DNA from: Anisakis pegreffii
Taxonomy: Eukaryota > Nematoda > Chromadorea > Rhabditida > Anisakidae
NCBI GenBank assembly: GCA_035041965.1
Contig: JAPYMA010000904.1
Span: forward strand, 92,526 to 156,525
DNA length: 64,000 nt
Direction: 5' to 3'
The position numbers and the translations under genes are program-made. This document shows positions 1 through 10,484 of the stretch, piece by piece (position 1 is the stretch's first letter; each line of letters begins with the position of its first letter). The notes below the pieces were generated by a model. The model had not been told where the DNA came from. It did not search any database and worked only from the letters and a program-made list of their open reading frames with translations.

Positions 1-165
1 CATTAACTCCCCCTCCCCCTGCTATAATAATACTATTTCTGCGCATAACGCCAAAACTAATTTCCCAGCCGATCCCCAGACACTCCCGAAATACCCAAAA
101 ATGGGCAATTTCTCCCCGTGTATAGGGTAATTTCTCCCCTAATATATATTATTTGAGATACTGAT
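1..165. repeat. C-rich dispersed repeat, copy A
   Basis: A stretch rich in CCCC runs, with motifs CGCATAACG, AAAATGGGCAATTTC and CCCCGTG, contrasts with the AT-rich surroundings. It aligns in the same order with 10190-10330 (CCCCTCCC, CGCATAACG, AAAATTGGGTAATTTC, CTCTGTGGG), so it is a decayed member of a dispersed family. No reading frame of note was seen. The window edge may cut it. I cannot say whether it is a MITE or the end of a larger element. Confidence 0.5.
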
Positions 166-660
166 TAACTATCTACTGTTGTTTCGTCGATTTCAACACT
201 TCAAGAATTTAACATCAATGCATGGCGAATCGCCCCCTGAAACTCATATGAAGTTTTCTCCGCCTTTTTTAACAATCGAATCGTCCGTCGCGTTGTAAAT
301 CGCCCAAACTTTTTTCATCGTTAATTTAATCTTTTAATTAGATTTGGTCATGGTATTTTTCAGTACGAAACGGTATTTATTGAAGGTTTACAGTTACGTC
401 CTTTACGTTTGGTTCATTTTATTTCTGATTGTTAATGTCTTTCAGGTGTAAATTTTGCTCACGATGTCCACATCTGTGTCGAATGTTCAATTTGTACAAA
501 TTGATAGCTTGGTTTGTTTATCCGTTTATTATTCCAGAGATGTCATTCATTTTCAGTTTATTTTACTACAATCATTGTCACCATTACCGCTATTGCTGTT
601 ATCTTTATCATTTGCTTGAGTGTATGAAAATTTGAAACTGATATTAATTTTTATGTGGTA
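166..660. other. upstream region of eIF3h, no gene seen
   Basis: AT-rich DNA without a convincing coding exon. Two nematode-style splice acceptors lie here, CTTTCAG ending at 445 and TTTTCAG ending at 556. The second is 105 bases upstream of the eIF3h start codon and could be a spliced-leader acceptor or the end of a 5' UTR intron. An in-frame TGA at 625-627, with no AG between it and the ATG, closes the eIF3h frame on this side. Confidence 0.5.
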
Positions 661-3600
661 ATGAAAATCGTCAAGCATGTCGATTCGGAGTTATACGCTG
701 GAATGAACGAAGTGGCTGGAGAAACTTGTCAAGGACTCTTAACAGGTGAGAGGTGTTGTCTGTTTACTGGACCATACCATTTGAACATTTCTAAAAATTC
801 ATTTGTTGGTGATGATCGATGATTTTATGATTAATTTCTTATGGAATAAGGCGTGAAAGATATTGTAAAGTAAGGAAGATGAAGTGTCGAAGTGAATCTT
901 TAGGATTGATATCAGTGGAGGATCATCGACTTGAGATAACGAACAGTTTTCCAACGGCACGCGCTGAACCAGCCCTCGATGGTGATGAAAATGCGCCAGC
1001 GAATTATCAGTTTGAAGAACAAAAGCAAGCTGAAATGCTTGATATGTTACGCAAGTTCAGGTACCATTTGCTTCACTATGTTCTGATAGAAATTTCCATC
1101 GTTCATGTTGAAATTCTTTACTCTTCAGCTAAATGTTATTATAGCATAGTTAAGTTGGTCATGTTGTTCAGGTTAACATTGTTGTAGGTGTAGTTGATCA
1201 TAAACTTTGATCGCATTTTAGTTACGTTCTAGTATCATGATTGATTGGATTCCAACTTAAAACTCTTGTTCATTCCTATTGAAAATTGCTTTTCGTGCAA
1301 GGAACATAATATTGTAACATAACACAGCAGTTTGTTGGTTTATAATAAATTGCTATGTCAATGCGACTCTATGATAGTGCTGACCTGAAAAGCAGTTTCA
1401 TCTGTAGAGGCGAACGTTATGGAATCTAAGCAGCGCACTGATATGCCACGTATATGATCACTTTATGTCAGTATGATATGGTGTTTTGAGCACCATTTTC
1501 GTGTTCGAAACGTCAACGAATAAATGCAATTCAGGAATATGAATATTGACTATGAATTGGTTGGTTTCTATCAAGCACATGCATTTGGTGCGTGCTTCTC
1601 GCAAGAATTAGTCGATTCTTTAGTTGACTATCAGTCGAGTGTTCAAGATGGTGTGGTGCTTATCTATGGTTTGTTTTGCATTTCTCATAAACGATTCACT
1701 TCACTTATGTTTCACCTCTGTTTATTGCCACTGTGATTATGCAACAATATATTTGACCAAGTTTTAGATGCCGTCAAAACCCGTCAAGGGCAACTGAGTA
1801 TACGTGCTTTTCGACTCTCAACAAAAGCCTACGAAATGTCTCTGGATAACGAATGGACACCAGAAAGGTAGATAAATATGCCATCTAAGGATGAGTACAA
1901 TCAAAATCAAAAGCATAAATGTGGATAACAAATGCATTCGTTTATTGACAGGTGTGCGTATGGATGTGAATATAAGTGTATTAATTTCAGTGTTAAACAG
2001 TCAGGTTTATCATTTGAAAATATGTTCGATGAACTGCCGGTAGTGATAAAGAATAGTCACTTGGTGAACGTTATGCTGGCCGAATTATCGCTGTCACCCA
2101 AACAAACTTCATTGGTCTCATCAGCGCATTTGGAGTTGGGAACGAGAAGGTTTTTGCTTATTTTGATTTGGAACGAACGATTGAGCGGTTAACGCTCTTC
2201 TTGAAACATTGTGGATTGAAGCGTTGCAGAGTGTCACCTGGTTGATACCGCTTCAACTTTTCGAGTTTGCATTCAACTCACTGCTGGATGTGCCAGGCTG
2301 TATTTAAGTTATCCCTCGGTCCGGCCTCAGTGACATAGTGAATAATATTTTCAAAGAAGAATGTTTGATATTGACGAAAAATTTTCAGATCGTTAGAGAA
2401 ATGTTTGCGTACGTTGATGGTGAACATCGATGACTTGAATAAAACGATAATGGCGTATAATAAATATGTGGCTGATAAGCAACGACACGATATGAACGTC
2501 TATAATGCAACGCAGAAAAGAGTTTGTTTTAATAGCATTTGTTGTCGTATATTAGTGAATGGTTGATTTTATTTTAATGTATTAATGTTTGGTATTTGTG
2601 AATACGTGAAATAGTGGATTGCTTAAGTGGGATGAAAGTAATAACAATAGCAGAAGACATAGAACTTGATTGCAGCAAGCAGAAAATGAGCAGAGGGAAG
2701 CACGAGGTGAGCCCTTGCTATCGTACGATGATATCAAGAAGATGAAACCCCCACAGTTGGCGACTAAATGTGGCATGTTGGAGAGCTTCTTGTGTTGTTC
2801 GGATGCTGCTGCACATGCCGATTTCGCTTATGAGGTTTGTTTTTTTATCATTTATATTATTATTATTGTTATTGTCATTATTTTTATGTTGTCATTATCA
2901 TTTCAAAGGAACAATCATTGATGTAATTATTGTTATGGTTATTATAATCGTGGAATTTGTACTGTAAAAAATAATAGAGCTATTTCTGATTGTTTGTCTC
3001 TGCTGTTGAATGATTGCATCTTTTGAATGGTATCATTTTCAAGTTGTTTTTTTCGTGCACATTTATATTGAACTGGTTGTGCCAGTGTCCTTTTTTGTTA
3101 ATGTTTCGATCGGTTTGCGTCGAAAGCATCAATATTCGTTGTGTAAACGTGTATTCACTGATTTTTCAACTTAATATCATTACTTGTTTATTTTTATTAT
3201 TCATTTGTTAGGTTGAATATAGAATTTATTTCGTTTTATTAATGGTGATGTTATCGTTTCTTATCTTGTTTAGTGTCACTCCACTCGGTTATATTTGAGT
3301 AATCATTTATGTATGGATGCAGTCATGAATTACCTGGGTTGGCCAGGCTATCAAACGTTTATAACGTTGCTGACCACAATGCTCGCGTTTCCGCGCATAT
3401 TATTCTAGCCGCAATTTACGCCACCCCGCTGGCTAGGCGAGCAGGCCAACCGAACACAACCGAGTAATTGATTAGTTGCAGCGAATACTTTGCATAATTA
3501 ATCGAGTAGCCAAATATCAATCCAATAAATAATCATAACTCTAATAAAATTAATATTCCGCCGCTCGCTCAAAACGATTGGCAAATCGACCATTCGATGT

Positions 3601-3755
3601 CCAAGTAACAATAAAAGTATGCAGTCATGAATATAACTTTGAATATGGCTTCATGTGTGCATATATTTCAGGTGACTGGTGAAAATATCGCAAAATTATT
3701 TTTGGCCGAAGCGGTTGGCGACGTGCGAAATGTAGTGGATAGACATTCGAACTGA
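661..3755 (+). CDS. EIF3H: eukaryotic translation initiation factor 3 subunit h
   Basis: Subunit of the eIF3 complex, which binds the 40S ribosome in the cytoplasm. Exons 661-745, 904-1060, 1535-1668, 1768-1867, 1991-2149, 2389-2521, 2676-2834 and 3672-3755 join without a frame break into 336 codons plus TGA. Recognisable family blocks in order are KIVKH, VEDHRLEITNSFP, NMNIDYELVGFYQAH, VVLIYDAVKTRQG, FDELPVVIKNSHLVNVML, AYNKYV, and ARGEPLL followed by a basic/proline stretch. The MPN domain covers roughly residues 1-130 and lacks the JAMM metal-binding histidines, as expected for this subunit. The start at 661 is forced by the upstream in-frame stop. It leaves out the 40-50 residue tail that vertebrate proteins have before KIIKH. 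All introns begin GT and end AG. The last intron is long (837 bases) and carries an inverted-repeat insert. The neighbouring intergenic regions give no functional hint. Confidence 0.93.
3283..3465. mobile_element. MITE-like inverted-repeat insert in last eIF3h intron
   Basis: ACTCGGTT (3283-3290) is matched by AACCGAGT (3458-3465), and inside it GGTTGGCC (3337-3344) is matched by GGCCAACC (3444-3451). The nested inverted repeats bound a block that is clearly more GC-rich (CGCGTTTCCGCGC, CCACCCCGCTGG) than the surrounding intron. No coding potential was seen, and no clear target duplication was identified. Confidence 0.4.
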
Positions 3756-4774
3756 ATCGTTGAGCTGGACTGAACTGATCATTAAAATCAATCTTATTGT
3801 TGATATGAAATGAATCGAATTATTTTAGTTGTTGACTGGATTGAGTTTAAAGTCGAGTTGATTTATTAATTGGTTGATTCGAATGACTGTCAAAACAAAT
3901 ATCCGATAAAACGTGAACATTGTTTGCTTGGATTTAGTATTATACATCTTTCTTACACCGTTTTTTTCTGTTGAATTTAAGATCGGGTACGCGTTTATTC
4001 AAGGCAAATTTGCTGATCCTCAGCAAATATTCCAAGCTGTTCCAATCTTAGTATCGAAACTTATCGTGGATTGGGGGAGAGGGAGGAGTTGAGAAAGTTA
4101 TGGGAGTGTTCTGATGATAATGAATGTCGGAGGAAAGAATAAACTGGTTTGTGTTAGAGCACATAAATAAGATTTATTGAAATTCGTTTTGACATCAGCA
4201 GCAACGGTAATATAATAAGGTGTAATTTATGACAGAAGCAAATAAAATGATGAGAATGCAGCGGATCAACAGATGTTCGTTTGGTGATTCAGTTAGAAAC
4301 AAAAACGTACATCAATCACCAAATGATTTTTAAACAGAACTTGTTGATAATCAAATCGAGATGATTGAATATTATCATTGAATTGTTTTTGTTGTGGTCT
4401 CTTCAACGCTGAAAATGAGTGAGGAGAGCGATCATTATTGAATAATGCGATGTTATAACACTTCTGTTTCACGATTATATTCGTCAGTTGTGTGTATGTC
4501 ATCTGTCGATACTTTGCTTGTTATTTGAAATGTATTGCGTTAATAGTAATGATTTTAATGCAGTGATTGCAAAATTTTTATTGTTTCGTTCGTTTTTTGG
4601 TGGTCTATTTTGGGAGCGATTCGTTCAATTCATTCGTTGGTCAGTTTCTCATTTAAGGGCAGTGCTCTTGTTGTTATTCTTTGCTGTAATTCTTTGCGAG
4701 TCTTGTTTTTTAAGTATTGTCAGCCGTTTTTCAGTTATGATTTGTTAAGTGGATGATTTTTATTTTACATTATC

Positions 4775-4803
4775 TAATAATAATAATAATAATAATAATA
4801 ATA
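4775..4803. repeat. TAA trinucleotide microsatellite
   Basis: About nine perfect TAA units in a row, the longest pure trinucleotide run in the first third of the window. Shorter relatives occur at about 10441-10470 and in several LRP introns. Confidence 0.85.
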
Positions 4804-7800
4804 GTTATCACCTATTAAGATTATTATTGTTATCACTATTATTTGGATCATTATTGATTACTAGTGCTATCATTCTAACTACCATCGCCATTATCAGTAC
4901 TAATTTGTTATGAAAATTTCTTATAAGTCAGCTTACATATGCAGAACACCGACACATTTTGATACTGTCCCAAATTTCAGCGAACGTTGGAGTTTAGACC
5001 TAGGCTGAGCCCACACCTACCTCGAATTGGCTTTTGTTTTTGGCTTGAACTGCTCATAGAACACGAAAACTTTGCCCACATATGAAATTTGAATCGTTTC
5101 GCTTGAAATTAACTGTTTCGCGAGTTGTCTACCTTTTGTTTCAAGAGTAAACTTGTTGCTTAAAATACATCAAAGTGAATTGATGAAAGCCGATATCATA
5201 TATTGTGTTCACTTTTGATGAACAATATAAGAAGCAAAAAGTCAGCAACGAACGCCTTTATTCTATCATGTCATTCATTTATTTCGTTTTTATTTTATTC
5301 CGTCAGCTGCTGTTCAAATTTAATTAATTTTTGAGAGAAATGGAATGAAATTCGAGAAGTCAATGCATTCTGAATGAATTTTGATGCTGCGTTGCTTTTT
5401 TTTTGACTTATAAAAGCTTCAAGTATGATATCGTGTTGAATCAAGCGATCGAAGGATGCCAAAATACGAACTTTAATAAATCCTTTCAAGCAAACCACTT
5501 TCGAGTTCATGCTTGAATCTAATTCGCCGAAAGTGGATGCGAGGTGAAATTTCAGCTGCTACTAACCAACTGACGTAATTGATCATTTAACGGAAAATGC
5601 ATTTACAGAACATGGCACTCGTGAACGGATGCTATTGAAAGTTTTGACGTTAGCAAGATATTTGATTATTAATGGTAATTTCGATTTATTGCGTTCAACG
5701 GAAAGAGTGAAACGGAAATGAAAACGAATCAAGTGTTTTTGCTGATTGTGAGCATTTCTCACTTTCAACAAACGACCTCTACATACTACCTCTCGACACT
5801 GCTTCAGACCGACAGCAGAACACATCTGTCATCTTCTAAGCTAATTGTAAGCTTTAGCCTGAACTTGATCAATCTAAAGCCAAACTGAGCTCAGCGTTGA
5901 ATTGGTTACTTCAGCGTCACTCGACTCTGTTTGGTTATTAGCGATTCTCTTTCCCCTTCGACACGTAATTACTAAACTTTCGTCAAACAGGCAGATAATA
6001 ATGATATGGATACATGAATAGTCTGAACTGATTAAATGAACGTGATTAATTGAATAACAGAATCAAAAATATCAATCAACAATGAAACGAATAAATCTTG
6101 AGTCACTTAATGAGCACTCGTCCGTCATTAATAGCCAGATGAAATTAACTATCACACAAGATTAAGCATGAGAATACATGAGACTCTCGTAATATTAATC
6201 TCGTCATGTGATTAATTCAAATCCCTTATTTCACACGAACCAATTTTAAAACAAATACATAAACGCGCACATTTTGGAGTGATTTATTTACTCAATTTGA
6301 GGATTCAATTTTGGGAATGAATAAATGCACTTCAATAAATTATTCCATGTTGGGATGATTCAATTAGTCGACTTGCACTGGGTGAATTTTGCACTGAATT
6401 GAATTATTTTCGTTCATTTCCGACATCGAATCGATACGAAATTACCCCTTTACATATTACTTTATCGCATTTTATTTAATGCAGTTTTCGTTTCTTACAC
6501 TTCTTTTTCGCACATTTCATCTTGACTTCTTCTCATCTCAAATTTCATAAACAGATTTGTTTTCGAGTACTTTTAGAATAATGAAATTCAGTGATAAATA
6601 TAAATGGTGATAATAACGACTTGTTCAATTATAGGTGCATGTATATTCATAACAACTTTGAATGTAATAAGATTGTTAAAAAATAATGATAATGTGCAAG
6701 CGCGTTGTTGTGATTATTAGGTAGGATTAGTATTTAACAGTTGTTCAGAATCGGATAAAGTGTAATGCGAGTTGGATCGTTTTGCTGGCAGTGACACACC
6801 AAAGACCGTCAAAATGTTGTATATGCTGTGCTGAGATTTTTGTCCTTGCAGGCATTTAACGTTCACGTGCGATTTGTTTATAACAACGGATTCACTTCGA
6901 AGGCAATCCAATTGCTTTCGGAAATGTTTGGTTGTCATTTCGAATTATTTTCATTCACTTGAATTGTGCTCTTCTCTGGTAATTCAATTGGAAAACTTCA
7001 AAATTCTAGATCAAAGTCCGACCGCCTTAATCCATGCGGATTAGGTTAAAGTACGATTCGGACGTCAGTACAAGATTCGAAAAAATATAATTTGATTATA
7101 AACAAACTTTTCACTATTTAACTATCGTAATCAGGTTAGCAATTCATAATCGCAGTAATAATGAGGTTGAGAACCGAGTGGATTTTGGTCTGCAGATGGC
7201 GAAAGCGATGTGTTTATTTCAAGCAGCAATCACGACTCATTACGAGTTTATGCCTCTCGGTTATCACCAATATCCTTCCTTGACATTCTTATTTCCGTGC
7301 AACTAACGACATCGGCGCCGGGCATGATTTGCCTTCATTCTTGGATTATTATTTTGGTGAAAACAAATATTTGATTGTGGTTATCATTCTTTATGAATAT
7401 CAGAAGCTGCCCAGAAGCATGGTGATTCCTTCACACCCTGATTTTAGAGAAGCATATATGCTGTCGCACGATTATGCCTGTCCTCATAAAATTAGCTCAA
7501 TTTCTGAACAAACAACTTCCGAACAACCAAAAAAGCGCGGCTGACAGCAGTTAAACACCTTTCTGCTTTCATTCGAATGACCAATGTTTGCCGAAGAAAT
7601 CCACGAGATGTTCAGACGGCGAGGAATCCTGTGAAACGAGGTCCGGATCCTTGGATTTGAATGAAGAGGACTGGACGACCCGCTCTCATTCCTAATCCAA
7701 AAAATAACTTCATATAATAATAACATTAATAACTTGATTATCACCATAATGAGTATCATTAGTATTCTCATTAATATGCAATTAACGCCTGATTAATTAA

Positions 7801-8734
7801 TATGCTCATTGTCAGATTTGAATGACGCACGCTAGTAATGCTATATGATATGGAATGTAATGTTTTTATGATTCATACTTACTCAGCAGTGAATTAATTC
7901 ATTCATATGAACAGATTGCAAAAAGAGTCATACTTACTCATGTTCATCGTAACAGAACATTTTATTGATTTCAAAAAGCTACTTTCATCGCTCCACTAAA
8001 AGAACACATTCGGACAAAATTCCTTTTTCACATTCGCTAATTGCTAAATTCGATTCACCATCACCGTAAATACGACGACTAAGTGAACAAAATTTTCACA
8101 TTTATCTCATTGTCAGTTGGTGGCGAAATCGTTTTCACTGAAAAAGTGTAAATAATTTTGAAAGCAGTGAAATTCTTTTGCAAACAATACAACTATATTT
8201 GTGTATAGTTACTTATTCACGCGATAATTCTTCTGTTGAAAATCGATAACACAATTTCGCACTTGTGAATATATTTCCTTTAGTGTTCCTATGTTAACAC
8301 TTCGAAGGGGTTGTCTTGTTTGACGAAACAAACCAATCGTGGCTGTTCGGTCTATAACGTCATTTTTGATGAATAGAATATTGTTTTGTGTCGTCGGCGA
8401 TCCATTTTCGTTAGCGAGAGTGAATTCATTCAGAATGGATAATAATCGTTATCTATCGTCTAGTGCTGTCGTAATAATAATCATAGGATAATAATTACGA
8501 AACTAATGTACTATGAGATAATGGAAAATGCTATCCCATAAGAAGAAGAACGCTCATAAATAAACAATTGTTAGAGTCGAGATCGTGTTAAACTCTGTGT
8601 TGATGAACACAGCAAAATGACGATAATAATTATCGAGGCAGCTGACGTTTCGATTCGTGAAGCCATAATAATAGTGCAAACAAACTGAAAGAACATAAGC
8701 ATTGAGGCGGAAGAATGCTTAATAATTGGAATGA

Positions 8735-9004
8735 ATGCCTTCAATGATAACGTCAAATAATATGTTTTATGAAGATGTAATTAACGCGGTTGTTAATGAA
8801 TCGAATTTGTTGAATATACTCACCAAAATGCAATTATGCATTCGTAAGCATCGACGTCATTTTGCACTGCGTTATTTGATGAAAGAGAGTGGTTTACAAT
8901 GGATTTTGTTTAATGCTAATGACAATAGAAACGAGAATGATCTTTGTGAGCATGTGAATGGTTGTTTCGTCATAAAATGTGATAGTATACTAGAAATTAA
9001 TTGA
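8735..9004 (+). CDS. doubtful small ORF, unknown function
   Basis: A single open frame of 89 codons from ATG to TGA. Its composition is balanced: not Ile/Asn-rich like the low-complexity frames nearby, with Trp, Cys and His present (for example YLMKESGLQWILFNAND). No signal peptide, membrane segment or known motif is visible. It may be an isolated exon of an undetected gene, a transposon remnant, or chance. It stands alone, 1.5 kb upstream of the GPCR on the same strand. I do not recognise it. Confidence 0.18.
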   Translation: MPSMITSNNMFYEDVINAVVNESNLLNILTKMQLCIRKHRRHFALRYLMKESGLQWILFNANDNRNENDLCEHVNGCFVIKCDSILEIN

Positions 9005-9786
9005 ATTCGTTGTCTTCAAACGAACATGAGAGCATGTTAACGAGTCAGTCAATCCGGCTGTTGTCTAAGCGTCACACTAATCCAAAGCAATAGCCATACT
9101 CAAAATCGCATTCATACTCATTCACAAATTCAATATCCGACCAAATCCATTGTGATGATATTCGTCCAGCTTGATGAGGGTCTATCTATCGCGCTATTAA
9201 ATCTATAAGGCGTATCCATCCCTTCAGAGGCTATCCATCCTGTTTTTATCCGTCCATCTGTTCATCCATTCTTTCATTCATTCATCCGCCTTATTCAAAT
9301 CCAAATATCACTTCATCCCAACACGTTCGTCCCACCACTCCAATTCTTACAGCTGAACAAATTGCAGCTAGTGCATGAATATTTTTGCCATTATCCCGTT
9401 GCACTGATCCTCGTCCTGGTTATCTCTGTAACTCGTCCGTCGGTTTTCGACTTTTTTTGCGAATTTCTCAATGTGAATATGTCTGCATAGTATCATTTAT
9501 TATCATGCGCGTTATGTGTACGCTATTTTCATAGGATTCTTAATATTATTAGTTGTGATTCAAAACGGCATATATTTCTGACAAAATATATCACCCGCGA
9601 AGTTAGAAATAATACATTGATGTCCGATGTTCCGGCATTATGCCATCTTCAGGAGCATCATTTGAATCACTGACGTCGTGTCGAACTTTGATGTGGGGAT
9701 TAAAGCTCAAGGATTATGGAGGGCAGGATAGGAGATTATAGGAAGGTTAATAATTATTGAAAAGATAAGAAATTAGGTGATGATAA

Positions 9787-10020
9787 ATGCGTATGATCAT
9801 TATCATTATAGATATTATTATTAACATTATGGATATAATTATTATTGCTATAAATATGATTATTACCATCATGAATGTGGTTATTAACGTTATAAATATG
9901 ATTGTTACCGTTGTAGATTTGGTCTTTGATACCATAATGAATGTTATAAAAATGATCACTGCTATTATCGTTGTGATTATTATTATTCTCATTAGTATAT
10001 CCATAGTGTTAATTACAAAT
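9787..10020. repeat. degenerate ATT/ATG simple repeat
   Basis: Long irregular runs of ATT, ATC, ATG and AAT triplets, open in frame on both strands and giving only Ile/Met/Asn/Val-rich conceptual peptides. This is low-complexity DNA, not a membrane protein gene. Confidence 0.7.
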
Positions 10021-10184
10021 CCAGATATGTGATTACGATGGTGTAGCGTAACGTTCATTTTTTTGATCATTTCATTAGCTCAACTTCCGCGTGAAGTTGT
10101 GATAATTATTCCGTGAATATTCAATTATATTTGCCGCATGCGACGGCGATCCCCACGCTCGAATGCTCCATTACCCCTTCGATA

Positions 10185-10345
10185 GTCTGGCATGCCGTCA
10201 CTACCCCTCCCGCTACATTAATTTACTACTTCCACGCATAACGTCGAATTTCATGATCCTCCCTTCATTGCCCCCTGACATAAGCAAATTGCTCAAAATT
10301 GGGTAATTTCCCTCTGTGGGAACCCCTGGTATACGAGACGTATTA
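10185..10345. repeat. C-rich dispersed repeat, copy B
   Basis: Second copy of the family seen at 1-165, aligning over about 140 bases in the same orientation: CCCCTCCCGCTA, ACTACTTCCACGCATAACG, CAAAATTGGGTAATTTC, CTGTGGG. Divergence and small indels indicate age. It ends about 140 bases before the GPCR start codon, so it may overlap that gene's promoter or 5' UTR. Confidence 0.5.
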
Positions 10346-10484
10346 TATTATTGATAATAATTGTAATGAGAATAGCGAGAATCAACGCGTTATAAATCAT
10401 TGTCCATTATGAATGATAATTATAATAAACAATGATATAAATAATAATAATAATAACAATAATAATAATAAATAGCAGTAACAA

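Larger units (their letters stand above)
3756..10184. other. gene-poor intergenic region between eIF3h and the GPCR
   Basis: No recognisable gene. A possible AATAAA for eIF3h lies at 4138-4143. A TAA microsatellite sits at 4775-4803. A nested hairpin with GTCCGA/TCGGAC outer and TAATCC/GGATTA inner arms lies at 7016-7063. 9787-10020 is a degenerate ATT/ATG repeat open on both strands. Short open frames of unknown merit occur on the minus strand at 5295-5510, 5583-5825 and 6717-6938, and on the plus strand at 7329-7544. None matches a family I know. Confidence 0.5.

Noticed and set aside
661..3755. JAMM-type deubiquitinase as an alternative name for the MPN protein
   Set aside because: The metal-binding His-x-His and Asp of JAMM are absent and the downstream blocks match eIF3h specifically.
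7000..7080. tRNA gene at the nested hairpin
   Set aside because: No acceptor stem, T-loop GGTTCGA or anticodon arm of the right spacing.
9747..10070. Overlapping Ile/Met-rich open frames on both strands
   Set aside because: They arise from a degenerate ATT/ATG simple repeat; both strands are open and no family motif is present.
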